A stretch of DNA of 64,000 bases from Sphingomonas panacisoli. Its GTDB lineage: Bacteria; Pseudomonadota; Alphaproteobacteria; Sphingomonadales; Sphingomonadaceae. The translations under genes and the position numbers were made by a program. Where the stretch lies: assembly GCF_007859635.1 (NCBI RefSeq), contig NZ_CP042306.1, positions 1,550,001-1,614,000 on the forward strand, written 5' to 3'. Of this stretch, positions 46,048 through 55,052 are shown piece by piece. How positions within the stretch are numbered: position 1 is the stretch's first letter; every line of letters starts with the position of its first letter. The notes under the pieces were generated by a model that saw only the letters and a program-made list of their open reading frames with translations, had not been told where the DNA came from and did not search any database.

Positions 46048-46490
46048 GGCTCAAGCGCCAGCATGTGGAGCGTTGCCGCAACGGGTGTTGGATTGATCGA
46101 TAGCGCGCCGAGCAAGAGGCTGAGCAAGCCTGCCGAGACGCGGTTGATCTGGAACACGCAGCCGGTGTTGGTCGGCGTTCCCATAACTTGGACGTTGAAC
46201 AGATCGGTATTACCGTTCGGAACTTGAACGATGGCGCTGACAATCGGCACGACGCCAGACCCGAACGCCGTGGGATAAGTCCACGCATACGTCGTCGCCG
46301 CGCTCGGCATGATAACAATCTGCTTCCGGGCTTTGCTGGCGTGAGTGTGGTCGGCGCGGGCGTAGGGAGTAGCAGACCCCGCTACGCTAGCATCCGCAAC
46401 GCCCGGCGGCGTCGAGCTGGCAGGTTGGGGGATACTCGCCTGCAACCCGCTGAGATCAGGCGGAGGATAGGAGACGCCATCCTCGGCCAC
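46044..46490 (-). CDS. Phage structural protein
   Basis: A 148-residue protein. The N-terminal third has ATPYARADHTHASKARK, a recurring linker in phage fibre and minor capsid proteins, and the C-terminal part is a small beta domain. It is probably a virion attachment or decoration protein. Confidence 0.6.
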   Translation of the reverse strand: MAEDGVSYPPPDLSGLQASIPQPASSTPPGVADASVAGSATPYARADHTHASKARKQIVIMPSAATTYAWTYPTAFGSGVVPIVSAIVQVPNGNTDLFNVQVMGTPTNTGCVFQINRVSAGLLSLLLGALSINPTPVAATLHMLALEP

Positions 46491-46948
46491 TAGAAGGTTT
46501 CCAGTACGCCGAGGGTCTGTGCTGCCGTGGGGGAAGTGGCAAAGATTTGCGCAGATGTGGCAATCGTCACCGAAGCGCCGGCCGTTCCGGCCAGGAAAAA
46601 CCCGGTCGTAACGCCAGTGGTCGCCGCGTTCGCCGTGAAATACACAGGCTGCGTGCCGGTAATGTTCGTGAACGTGACCGCCTGACGCCCAGCGCGAGCA
46701 GCGACAACCGAAAGAGCAGCGGCGGGAGAAATGGACGATGCGGCCTGGCTAGTCGCAAACGATCCCGTGCCTTGGCTTTGCGTGACGGTCGGGCTGGCCG
46801 ACGTCCCGGCGCCGGCATTGACGCCGTTGGAATCGACCAGAGAGAACGCAGGGATAACCCCGCCGCGACTGATCCCGTCAGGCCCGGTGATATAGGTGTT
46901 GAACCCGAGATAACCGCGAGTTCCGAAGTGGTAACTGAGCGCAGCCAT
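46490..46948 (-). CDS. Phage structural or decoration protein
   Basis: A 152-residue protein rich in Ala, Thr and Gly with a C-terminal beta domain (VTFTNITGTQPVYFTANAATT). It shares one base with each neighbour. Not recognised beyond a virion-type composition. Confidence 0.55.
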   Translation of the reverse strand: MAALSYHFGTRGYLGFNTYITGPDGISRGGVIPAFSLVDSNGVNAGAGTSASPTVTQSQGTGSFATSQAASSISPAAALSVVAARAGRQAVTFTNITGTQPVYFTANAATTGVTTGFFLAGTAGASVTIATSAQIFATSPTAAQTLGVLETF

Positions 46949-47178
46949 TATTCCTCAACCCTCACCTTGGGCGGTCTCCCGCGACGGGGGCTTTCGATCT
47001 CGGAGACGGTCAGGACTTCGCCTTCATCGTCGGTCAGCGGGTGGAGGCGCCAACCCTTGGCCAGTGCCTCCACCTCTTCCCCGCGCGACGACACGACGAG
47101 CGTTTCAACCGGCTTGCCCCAGATCAGTTCGGTGCCACCGTCCCGATAAAGAGCGCGTGGATATTCGAACTCATCCAC
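46948..47178 (-). CDS. Hypothetical small virion-operon protein
   Basis: A 76-residue protein, not recognised, with a basic C-terminal SPRRGRPPKVRVEE that looks DNA- or coat-binding. It overlaps the preceding gene by 8 bases. Confidence 0.55.
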   Translation of the reverse strand: MDEFEYPRALYRDGGTELIWGKPVETLVVSSRGEEVEALAKGWRLHPLTDDEGEVLTVSEIESPRRGRPPKVRVEE

Positions 47179-47620
47179 GCGGCTTCAGCACCGAACGGCT
47201 GACGTCGTTCGTGTAAGCTGGGCCGGCGTCGGTGACCTCGTACGGCGACTTGATGTTGAGAACGTCGCACAGGGCTTCCACGACGTCGGTGCGGTTGTGG
47301 CCCGAACGCTCCATTTCAAGCAGCGAGGCGATCGTGCCCTGCTTGAGCGTCAAGCCCTGGTCGTCCTTGCCCTGCAACGCCGCCTTGAGCGCTTTCGGGT
47401 CCATCTCCAGGAGATATTCCAGATGCGTCGCGTCGTTGGTCTGCTGGATGCCCGGATTGGGGTCTTCCACCACCGGGTTGCCATCGGTCTGCGCGAACTG
47501 GCGGGCCGCACTGTCGCGGATTGCGTCGAGCGCGCCTTCCTTCTTCGCCTTGACCACGTCGGCCTTGGCGAGATCGGGAAGTGTCACGTCGGTCTTGATG
47601 TCGGAAATCTTGTCGGTCAT
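47171..47620 (-). CDS. Hypothetical virion-operon protein
   Basis: A 149-residue helical, Asp/Lys-rich protein following the coat gene. The ATG at 47620 is chosen because GGAG lies 8 bases upstream; a GTG three codons earlier is too close. It may be a small head or completion protein. Confidence 0.6.
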   Translation of the reverse strand: MTDKISDIKTDVTLPDLAKADVVKAKKEGALDAIRDSAARQFAQTDGNPVVEDPNPGIQQTNDATHLEYLLEMDPKALKAALQGKDDQGLTLKQGTIASLLEMERSGHNRTDVVEALCDVLNIKSPYEVTDAGPAYTNDVSRSVLKPRG

Positions 47621-47663
47621 CTCATTCACTCCAAAAGGGGTCAGTCTCTCAGGGCGGCTGAGA

Positions 47664-48950
47664 TCAGGTCTGGTTGAAGAGCTGGATGCCCGACATTTCC
47701 GGCTGCAAATCCGCGAGGCCGTAATAGGCGTCGAGGCGGTACAGCGTGTCGAGCGTGCCGATCTGCGCCTGCTTGGCCATCACGATCGTAATGCCGCTGT
47801 CGGTCGTCAGGCTCGTCACCGCCATGCCCGAATTGGGATCGGGCTCGTACTTGGCCGGCATGATGACCATCGCGTCGTCCTGCCAGAACGGGTTGGCGGT
47901 CGTGGTGACGGTGTTGAGGAACGTGATGACCGCGCCGTTCGTCGGAGCGTTGGACACGTTCTTGTACTGGAGTTCCGGATCGGTCGCGCCGGTGCCGGCT
48001 ATGATCGGAGGCGAGATAACGTAGTTACCGGCCGCACCCGCCGAACCCGACGACTGCGAGATGATGCGGAAGGTCTTCAGCACACCGGTCGATTGCTTGG
48101 TGATGTGGTTGACCTCGAACACGCCGGCGATCGTGAACGCGTCGCCCGCCTTCACGCCGGCGCCCGTCACGCCCAGCGACACCGTCTGGAAGCGGTTGTC
48201 GTTGTTGGTGCGGCTCAGGCCATCGGTCGAGAGCGTGGTCGAAACCGGCGTATAGAACAGCGGCAGGGTGTTGGTGATGGTCACACCCGTCGCCGTCGCG
48301 GCGGTCAGCGTATAGCCATAGTCGAGCTTGTACGTCTCGAACCCGGCAATGTCGCCGACATAGGCCTTCTCGTACGCCGTGTCCGACTTCTTGTTGCCGA
48401 ACGAACGCGACGCCTTCTGAAGGTCAGACGCCATCGAGTTGTAATCGCCCGACGAATAGAGCGCCTTGCGATCGGCCATGGAGATGCCCATGCGGTTCAT
48501 CGCCGTGTCGAGAGCCGCCACGTCATCGAAGCCCGACGCTGCGGTCGTGCGCTTGCTGACGATCGAGCCCTGCAACGCTGCGAGGTTCGAGCAATCGACG
48601 TTGATGTCCGACGCCAGGCGCTGGAGAGCGGCCTTCATGACGCGGCGCTGCTGGAGCGGATCACGCAGTTCGAGCGGGCCGAACGTGAATGGAACCGAGT
48701 GGCTGTACGACAGCGTCACCGGGACCGAAAGCTGCGTGTAGGTACGCGCGAAGTTCGAGGTCTGGTTGATGCCGGTGAACGACTGCGCGATGTACGGCTG
48801 GGGAACCCATACCGTGTTGAAAGCGCGCTCCAGTGCCTGGCCGTCTTCGGCGAGGTTGCGGAAGGTCTTCGAGATGACGAGGTTGTCCTCGAAACCTTCG
48901 ACCAGATCGTTGAAATCAACGAGGGTATTTTTCGAGAATGCGTTAGCCAA
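47664..48950 (-). CDS. Major capsid (coat) protein, P22 gp5-like
   Basis: A 428-residue protein, almost exactly the P22 coat length of 430. Features are the N-terminal arm NTLVDFNDLVEGFEDNLV, HK97-fold segments such as FGPLELRDPLQQRR, and a domain insertion in the middle. The start codon is TTG at 48950, 5 bases behind a perfect AGGAGG, so initiation should still be strong. It is the main shell protein. Confidence 0.85.
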   Translation of the reverse strand: MANAFSKNTLVDFNDLVEGFEDNLVISKTFRNLAEDGQALERAFNTVWVPQPYIAQSFTGINQTSNFARTYTQLSVPVTLSYSHSVPFTFGPLELRDPLQQRRVMKAALQRLASDINVDCSNLAALQGSIVSKRTTAASGFDDVAALDTAMNRMGISMADRKALYSSGDYNSMASDLQKASRSFGNKKSDTAYEKAYVGDIAGFETYKLDYGYTLTAATATGVTITNTLPLFYTPVSTTLSTDGLSRTNNDNRFQTVSLGVTGAGVKAGDAFTIAGVFEVNHITKQSTGVLKTFRIISQSSGSAGAAGNYVISPPIIAGTGATDPELQYKNVSNAPTNGAVITFLNTVTTTANPFWQDDAMVIMPAKYEPDPNSGMAVTSLTTDSGITIVMAKQAQIGTLDTLYRLDAYYGLADLQPEMSGIQLFNQT

Positions 48951-49068
48951 AGCGGCCTCCTGAAATGACTGAGCGAGAGGCCACGGCCTCAGATCGCACG
49001 GTCACTCCATTCACGGCAGGAGGCGCCGGTTGTGCTGGTCGGGCTTTTACGCTAACGCGCGGAGCGCG

Positions 49069-49242
49069 TCAAGCGGCTGCCTGATTTTTAGGCACAAGCC
49101 TCATTGCATCGTCGAAATAGGGCTGGATATACGAGGCTGGCGCGCCGACATTTGCCGCAACGTGCTCTATCGGTTGGCCGCGCAACACCGCCTCGCGGCA
49201 AGCTAGAAGCATGTGCTCGAAACTGCCGCGAGGGTAAGACAT
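49069..49242 (-). CDS. Small HTH-like protein between scaffold and coat
   Basis: A 57-residue frame starting ATGA over the scaffold stop, an arrangement shared by most genes here. REAVLRGQPIEHVAANVGAP and SYIQPYFDDAMRL resemble a helix-turn-helix. Not recognised. About 118 bases without a gene separate it from the coat start. Confidence 0.55.
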   Translation of the reverse strand: MSYPRGSFEHMLLACREAVLRGQPIEHVAANVGAPASYIQPYFDDAMRLVPKNQAAA

Positions 49243-50042
49243 CAGGCGGCTTTAGCTCGAAGCGTTTTGCGATGCCGATTGTATTCGGTCATGTTGCCCG
49301 ACTTGAGCGCCTTCTCCAGCAGCTTGTCGCCAACCGGATCGCCTTCCTTCTTGGCGATCGGCGCCGATCCCCGCAGGATCGTGTCGCGCTCGGGCGGGGG
49401 TGGGGGCGTGCGGGTGCTGGTCTTCACGTTCTTCTCCAAGTCCCGAAGCATGAATATCTGCTTGAGCATGTCGGGCTCGTCGGCGATCTTGCTCAACTGC
49501 GCTGGATAACGCCCGAGCGCGGCGACGACCTTGGCAGGGTTATCGACGTACTTGGCGAGGCCCATAATGACCTGTTCGGGCAATGCAGCGCGGACAGCGG
49601 CGTCGGCAGCGTCGAACTCTTCCTGCTTGATCGGGAGTGAAGCGCGCGAGGCCTGATACTTGACCTGCAGGTCCTGAAATTCGCGCTGCTGGGCGTCCTG
49701 CCGCTTTTTCTGCTCTTCGGCCTGGCTCTCCGATGCGCGCTTGGTTTCCTTCCACGCGTCGAGCGCCGCCTCGAACTTGTCCTCATCATACTCGCATGAT
49801 TCAAGCGTGGGCTTGGGGCCGACCTCGATCGGTGCAGCCGGCTTCGCGTATTCGGACAGCTTGCGGTCGCGGTCGCGGATTTCCTGGCGCAGCTTCTTGA
49901 CCAGCGGCGGTTCGTCGCCGGCTTCCTCGCCCTCAAGTTCGAGCACGAACTCTTCGGCGTCGGGTGTTTCGGGCGCTTCCTGTTCGTCGCCCTCTTCGGC
50001 AACGTCGGTCAGCAACAGTTCGTCGTCTTGTTCGTCAGCCAT
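49242..50042 (-). CDS. Scaffolding protein, P22 gp8-like
   Basis: A 266-residue highly charged, helical protein: an acidic N-terminus (VAEEGDEQEAPETPDAEEF), a long coiled-coil region (about 85-150) and a basic C-terminal helix ending NRHRKTLRAKAA, the usual coat-binding end. It guides procapsid assembly and then leaves. The start at 50042 overlaps the stop of the small gene upstream. Confidence 0.75.
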   Translation of the reverse strand: MADEQDDELLLTDVAEEGDEQEAPETPDAEEFVLELEGEEAGDEPPLVKKLRQEIRDRDRKLSEYAKPAAPIEVGPKPTLESCEYDEDKFEAALDAWKETKRASESQAEEQKKRQDAQQREFQDLQVKYQASRASLPIKQEEFDAADAAVRAALPEQVIMGLAKYVDNPAKVVAALGRYPAQLSKIADEPDMLKQIFMLRDLEKNVKTSTRTPPPPPERDTILRGSAPIAKKEGDPVGDKLLEKALKSGNMTEYNRHRKTLRAKAA

Positions 50043-50190
50043 TGGACTTTTCCTCCCCGACGAGGAACTGCTCAAATTTCTTAGCTGCCTCGACCACATC
50101 GGAGGCGATGATGTCGCGGGTGCGGGATACAATCTCGGCTAGATCAATCGCACTTGCCAGAGCAGTCGCGCGGATATTGTGCTCGTCCAC
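50035..50190 (-). CDS. Small helical protein between portal and scaffold
   Basis: A 51-residue frame with GTG start behind GAAGGAGAAAG. Its stop overlaps the scaffold ATG by 8 bases. Content NIRATALASAIDLAEIVSRT and VVEAAKKFEQFL is helical. It is likely real from ribosome-binding site and coupling; function unknown. Confidence 0.6.
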   Translation of the reverse strand: MDEHNIRATALASAIDLAEIVSRTRDIIASDVVEAAKKFEQFLVGEEKSNG

Positions 50191-50230
50191 TTGCTTTCTC
50201 CTTCACTCGCCCGAAACCCCGGCGGTCGGG

Positions 50231-52474
50231 TTATGCTGCGTCGTTTGCTCGGTCGTCGCGATCGGCCGCACGACGGTCCATTTCGCGCTGGTGTTCAGCG
50301 TCGGTCAGTTCGCTGCCCAGCTTGATGCGCTGATGACCTATTTCGTGGTCGATCTTGCGGGCTTGCGCGTCCTTCAGGCGGGCGCTGGCGATCTTCTCCG
50401 TCGCATCCACGACGTTGTTCGGGTGTGCGGGGTGATCGAGCCCACTTGGCACGTCGGGAGCGGCTTCTGGGCCTCCCACGGCTTCTGCCTGGGCGAGCTT
50501 GAGCGCTGCCGACGCCGCACTCTCCTGCGTCTTGGCTTGATTGAGTTGTACCTTCGACGCGCTCTCGGCGGTCTGCGCCTGCAATGCCTGTTCAGCGGCG
50601 GACGGCTGGCCCTGCTCCTGAGCGGCGCGCGCCAGTTCCGCAGCCTCTTCCTTGGTCGGCGTGCCGATGCCCATGCCGAGCAACTTCTTGCGCGCCCAAT
50701 CGGCCACGTCTTTCGTAGATCCGCGCATCGCGGTTGCCGCGCGGAGGATGTAAACCTGCGCCAACTCTTGGTCGCCGGCCTTTGCAGCGGCCTCCGCCAT
50801 CGCGACGCACTGATTGAACTCGCGCTGCTGGACCGTTGCTGTCGCCTGCTGGACCGTGGCGACGCACTTGTACGTACCTTTGCTCAGGTCGTTGCGAACA
50901 CCGTATGCGCCGTTGTCCGACGTCACCGGCTGCATTAGCGTCGCCGTGCCGTCCTGGCCTTCCTCGGTGCGGGTCTCGACCTTGCGGCCGTCCTCGAAAT
51001 AGACGGCCCGGGCCATCGATTCGTAGATCACCCCCTCTCGCTGGACGGCGAGGCAAGCGTTATCGATGTAGATGGCCGACCTCGCATCTACACGCTCGGC
51101 TGCAAGGTCCATGGCCTCGTACGAGGTATTGGCCCTTACTTCTTCGACATCCTGCGCATCGTCCGCAGCCTCCGCGATGACGAGCTGGAGTAACTGTGCC
51201 GTGGCAGCGCTGACTTCCGGAGCCTTGCGTGTGCCGATCTGGGTGGAGGCGATCGAGCCGTCCTCATTGCGCAGGGGCAGGAGATACAGGAACGGCTTGC
51301 GATCGATATTTGCGTTTGCCCAGTCTGCGGCAATCTCGTCCGTCATCTGTTCTGGCGCGACGATTGGTACGTCATACGGGGCAAGGCTGGCCGTCTCGAC
51401 ATAATTGCCGACAGCCGTGTTCAGGATGCGATTGCGGTCCTTGCGCTTGCGGGTGTAGCCCCACCAATAACGCACGCCATCGACAAACTCGGTGTTGCCA
51501 TAGACCGGGACGATCGGGATGTTCTCGCCCGCGATATACCCGCAGTCCTTGAGCACCTTCGTGCCGTTCAGGATGTATTTGTGGACGCGGGTGCGCTTGT
51601 TCTTGCGGGTGCGGCGCTTCCAGCCGGTCGCCTTCTTTTCAGACAAGGCCTCGGCCGTGATCTCGTCCTCGAAATACCGCTCAACCTCATCGGTCAGCGG
51701 ATTCGTGAGGATGATGCGGTCGGCGTCAACGACCTCTTTCTTGTAATACTCGGCGATGCAGGCCGTGTCGGTGGTGTACCAGTCCCATTGGTACTTCCAC
51801 TGGTTCGACGGCCAAGGGTTCAGGTTGTCCTCGCCCCATTTCGCCTTGGCGATCTGGATAAGGTCGCGCGTGATGATGAACGCGCTCTCGGCGTCAGATC
51901 CGTCCTGCGACACGCCCCCGTAGAAATACACCGACTGATCGGCGTCGGGGATCATGATGCCGGGAATGACGCGCTGGTGCTCGTTGTCGGGGTCGCTGGG
52001 GTCCTCGTAATCGGTCGAAAGACGATACGCCCCGAACCCGCCGCCGACAGCCTCCCGCACTGCGTTATCGCGCGCCTGGCTGGCGTTGTAGTGGTAGCAG
52101 TCGGCACGATAGAGACCGTCGAGCGTCTCGGCGGTCATCTCATCGGCCGCGTCGTTCGCCGGCACGAAGTCAACGACGACACGGTTCTTGTTCCAGTCGT
52201 CTAGGATTTTGTCCTTGGTCTTCGTGATCTTGTCGATCTCGGGACGCGGGCTGTTCTCGGCGTTGTCGCCCCATGGGCCTTCCCACATCGCACCGGTGCG
52301 AACGGTAAAGGCGCGATCCTCAAGACTCTCGGCGCGTAGCTGCTGAACGGCAAGCGGGGTCGAGACAGCATCGAACTCGGTGAGCGCCGTTTCCCACACG
52401 TCTTGGAGGCGCTTGCTGTCCGCCTCGGCGCCGCCTTCCTCGATATCGCTTTCAGGGGTGGGCGCGTCGGACAT
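50231..52474 (-). CDS. Portal protein, P22 gp1-like
   Basis: A 747-residue portal, near the 725 of P22. Core segments include DKILDDWNKNRVVVDFVP, KYQWDWYTTDTACIAEYY and IPIVPVYGNTEFVDGVRYWW. The long C-terminal Gln/Ala-rich helical barrel includes AQEQGQPSAAEQALQAQTAE. It forms the twelve-part ring for DNA entry and exit. Confidence 0.88.
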   Translation of the reverse strand: MSDAPTPESDIEEGGAEADSKRLQDVWETALTEFDAVSTPLAVQQLRAESLEDRAFTVRTGAMWEGPWGDNAENSPRPEIDKITKTKDKILDDWNKNRVVVDFVPANDAADEMTAETLDGLYRADCYHYNASQARDNAVREAVGGGFGAYRLSTDYEDPSDPDNEHQRVIPGIMIPDADQSVYFYGGVSQDGSDAESAFIITRDLIQIAKAKWGEDNLNPWPSNQWKYQWDWYTTDTACIAEYYKKEVVDADRIILTNPLTDEVERYFEDEITAEALSEKKATGWKRRTRKNKRTRVHKYILNGTKVLKDCGYIAGENIPIVPVYGNTEFVDGVRYWWGYTRKRKDRNRILNTAVGNYVETASLAPYDVPIVAPEQMTDEIAADWANANIDRKPFLYLLPLRNEDGSIASTQIGTRKAPEVSAATAQLLQLVIAEAADDAQDVEEVRANTSYEAMDLAAERVDARSAIYIDNACLAVQREGVIYESMARAVYFEDGRKVETRTEEGQDGTATLMQPVTSDNGAYGVRNDLSKGTYKCVATVQQATATVQQREFNQCVAMAEAAAKAGDQELAQVYILRAATAMRGSTKDVADWARKKLLGMGIGTPTKEEAAELARAAQEQGQPSAAEQALQAQTAESASKVQLNQAKTQESAASAALKLAQAEAVGGPEAAPDVPSGLDHPAHPNNVVDATEKIASARLKDAQARKIDHEIGHQRIKLGSELTDAEHQREMDRRAADRDDRANDAA

Positions 52475-52529
52475 GCGCCCGACTACATACGCGCGATCAG
52501 GTTTAGGGCGCTGTCAGTTTAGTGTCAGA

Positions 52530-53756
52530 CTAACGTTTCGCCCATGCCGTACGGTTGGAGGGGATGGTGGCCGCGATCGGTGGCTTGTTCGCTTTCACCC
52601 GACGCGCTCCTTCGCACGCATAGCGCAGCGCGTCGATCAGATGGTTGTCCTTGTCCTCGATCACCGGCAGCACGTCGCCGGTCAACGGGTCCAGCTTGTA
52701 GCTGTAGTGCGTCAGTTCCTGGATCAGATGCTCGCAGCGGGGATGCACGACGATATCGAACGACTTCAGGAACTCGACGCCTTCCTCGACTGAGCGCGCG
52801 CCCTTGATCGCGGGGCGTATCCGGGGAAAGCCATGATTGCGCAGATAGCTGATCGTTTCCGGCCGCGAACTGTCGGCCGTCGTCCACCATTTCTCGCTGT
52901 CGGGGACGCCCATGAATAGCTGGGGCAGGTTGTTGATCTCGACCTGAAGCCCCCATGCTTCGTGATCGACGTATAGCTGCGTGCCGTCGATCCAGCACCG
53001 GACAAGGCACGACGGGTCGATGCTGAAGCCGAAGTCGGCGCCCTGTCGGTACTCGGCGTTGACCGGGCTTTCGAACTCATCAATGCGCCAGTTCTTGAAG
53101 ATGCGCGCTTCGCTGTTCTGGCGGTACTGGCCAAGCCAGACGTGGTTGTATTTATCGATGTCACGCCCGCGCGTGTATTCCATCTCAATCCGCAGCTCTT
53201 CGGGAAACCACGGATTGTCGGGGTAATTCACCTCGCGTACGATGCTGTTCGGGGGAGGCCCGTCCTCACTGCGAAACATTTTGTCGATTGGGTCAGTGGG
53301 CAGGTCCGGGTTCCACGTCCAAATCAGTCTTGAGCCGGGGCCACGGATCGTCGGCACGACCGTATCGATACTGCCTTGGCTGAACGCCTGCGCTTCATCG
53401 CCCCAGAAGGTTGTGACGCCCTCGATCGACTTCACGCCAACTGCGTTGCCCTTGAGGCCGGTGAACAGAAACAGGCTATCATTTGGACCCCTGATTTCGG
53501 TCTCGGTGCTCGTGAACACGGATCTGACATCAAGCCGGTCAATCTCATCGTCCAGAACACGCTTCGATGAGTCACGGATCGAGCGTTGCGTCTCGCGCCC
53601 GCACAATACCCGCTCATGGCGCTCCATCGATTGCAGGATCAGCCCCGTGGCGACGGTGCGTGTCTTGCCGGGGCCACGACCACCATGCCATGCCAGATGC
53701 CGGAACGGCAGCCACAGATCACCCGCATACTCTGGAAGATCAACCTGCTTGGTCAC
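52530..53756 (-). CDS. Terminase large subunit
   Basis: A 408-residue packaging motor: Walker A GGRGPGKT (residues 25-32), Walker B TFWGDEAQ (Asp120, Glu121), and a nuclease domain with GADFGFSIDPS (Asp241) and DKDNHLIDALRYA (Asp370, Asp375). The GTG start at 53756 lies within the end of the small-subunit gene. It pumps and cuts phage DNA, probably by headful packaging as in P22. Confidence 0.92.
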   Translation of the reverse strand: MTKQVDLPEYAGDLWLPFRHLAWHGGRGPGKTRTVATGLILQSMERHERVLCGRETQRSIRDSSKRVLDDEIDRLDVRSVFTSTETEIRGPNDSLFLFTGLKGNAVGVKSIEGVTTFWGDEAQAFSQGSIDTVVPTIRGPGSRLIWTWNPDLPTDPIDKMFRSEDGPPPNSIVREVNYPDNPWFPEELRIEMEYTRGRDIDKYNHVWLGQYRQNSEARIFKNWRIDEFESPVNAEYRQGADFGFSIDPSCLVRCWIDGTQLYVDHEAWGLQVEINNLPQLFMGVPDSEKWWTTADSSRPETISYLRNHGFPRIRPAIKGARSVEEGVEFLKSFDIVVHPRCEHLIQELTHYSYKLDPLTGDVLPVIEDKDNHLIDALRYACEGARRVKANKPPIAATIPSNRTAWAKR

Positions 53757-54195
53757 GCTTCACCAGGTTGATCGTGAAGCCCTTCGGCAGCGGGTTCTCG
53801 GGGTCGGAGCCGATCAACTGTCGATCTCCGTAGCGCTTCGGGTCCCACTTCGCGAGAAGCTTTAGGCGAAGCTCGACGCGGTTCTTAGCCCACTGAACCG
53901 CAGCACTATCGATGCGGCTTTCAGTTCTATCCTCACCCGATGTCGTGATGACGCGTTCCGGCTCGGCATCAATGATCTGTTTTGCTTCCAAGGCAATTGC
54001 ATCCCATCCCGCCTCACGCGCACGCGCGATGTCCCGCGCAAGCTCTGCGTCATCATCAGCCCACCTGCGCACCGTGTCATCACACGGCATGCCTTCGCCC
54101 GCGCAAATCACGGTCAGGGGCGTGCCTGCGCTCAACCCTTTCAGGACCACGGGAATGATGGCAGCCCGTTCGCCGTCAGTGAACGTCTTAGGCAT
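53740..54195 (-). CDS. Terminase small subunit
   Basis: A 151-residue protein. The N-terminal helix-turn-helix part is GLSAGTPLTVICAGEGMPCDD; the middle is helical (RDIARAREAGWDAIALEAKQ), with VELRLKLLAKWDPKRYGDRQ near the end, the pattern of Sf6-type small terminases. It recognises the packaging site. It overlaps both neighbours. Confidence 0.85.
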   Translation of the reverse strand: MPKTFTDGERAAIIPVVLKGLSAGTPLTVICAGEGMPCDDTVRRWADDDAELARDIARAREAGWDAIALEAKQIIDAEPERVITTSGEDRTESRIDSAAVQWAKNRVELRLKLLAKWDPKRYGDRQLIGSDPENPLPKGFTINLVKRDQAG

Positions 54196-54478
54196 TCTTC
54201 TTCGCCTTCCTCAATTCGTACAGCCGTGTCCGTACAGCGCCCGGTGATCGTCCAAGCTGGTTCGCCAATGCGGCAGCGGTAGTTCGAGCCTGCACCCGAC
54301 GCCCGCAGTGCTTGAGCAGCAGCTTGTCCTCTTCGCGTGTCCAGCGACGGGTGGGGTTAGGCTGGCGGTTGATGGCGCGTTCGAGGATCAGGCTTTCGGT
54401 ATCGGTCAAGGCACGATGACGCCCCAATGCCTCAGCTAGGTGGATCACGGCAGCGTTACCGGCTGGTATGTGCTCCAT
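54188..54478 (-). CDS. Myb/HTH-like small DNA-binding protein
   Basis: A 96-residue protein with RRWTREEDKLLLKHCGRRV and NQLGRSPGAVRTRLYELRK, a Myb-like or sigma-type helix-turn-helix. It precedes the terminase genes and could control late transcription or packaging. The ATG at 54478 is used; longer forms in this frame are noise. Confidence 0.65.
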   Translation of the reverse strand: MEHIPAGNAAVIHLAEALGRHRALTDTESLILERAINRQPNPTRRWTREEDKLLLKHCGRRVQARTTAAALANQLGRSPGAVRTRLYELRKAKKNA

Positions 54479-54512
54479 TACCGCTCCTCCTGCTTGATGG
54501 GTGGGGGTGGGG

Positions 54513-55049
54513 TCATTGGGTAGCGGCCTCGACGGACAGCAGCTCAGCGTCTGGGAAAAACTGCTTGGCCTCGGCGACGATCGCCATGCCGGCAACCATC
54601 CGCGCGACCTCGTCGGGCGTGACGATGACGACACGCTCGCCCTTGAGCGCTTGCACACGGCCGACCGAACCCGCCTGCTCGACGACGACGACGCGCGTGC
54701 CGGTATTGTAATCGACACCGACCAGGTAAGCGTCATCCGGCAACAGCGGGCTCTCCAGTGCCGCCACAGCCGCGCGCCAGCCGCGTACCATGGCTGCGGC
54801 CTGGTCCTGAACCTCTACGGCCGTACCGGTGATCAGCGCCGTGTTGTAGAGATCGATCTGCTCGCAGACGCGATCGTAGAGGTCGGCATCGACGCGACGC
54901 AGCGTCCCCAAGCGCCAACGACTACGGAAAGCGGTCTCGGCCGGCGCAACCTCCGCCAGGGCCGCGGCGACGACGCGATGATCGGGGGCGCTCACAGCCG
55001 CACCGCCAATCGCCCGCCCGCCGCTCTCGCCGACGATGGCAGGGGGCAT
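54513..55049 (-). CDS. Hypothetical phage protein
   Basis: A 178-residue protein, not recognised. Helical N-terminal half, then RVVVVEQAGSVGRVQALKG and ERVVIVTPDEVARMVAGM. The start may be ATG 55049 or GTG 54995. Its upstream region is the repeat array and AT-rich palindrome. Confidence 0.55.
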   Translation of the reverse strand: MPPAIVGESGGRAIGGAAVSAPDHRVVAAALAEVAPAETAFRSRWRLGTLRRVDADLYDRVCEQIDLYNTALITGTAVEVQDQAAAMVRGWRAAVAALESPLLPDDAYLVGVDYNTGTRVVVVEQAGSVGRVQALKGERVVIVTPDEVARMVAGMAIVAEAKQFFPDAELLSVEAATQ

Positions 55050-55052
55050 TCT

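Noticed and set aside
47232..48968. 578-codon plus-strand frame opposite the coat gene
   Set aside because: Its composition (Arg, Val, Asp) is that of an antisense shadow; the coat protein is well supported.
48976..48992. Short palindrome GAGGCC/GGCCTC upstream of the coat gene
   Set aside because: The 2-base loop cannot form a hairpin, and no promoter elements surround it.
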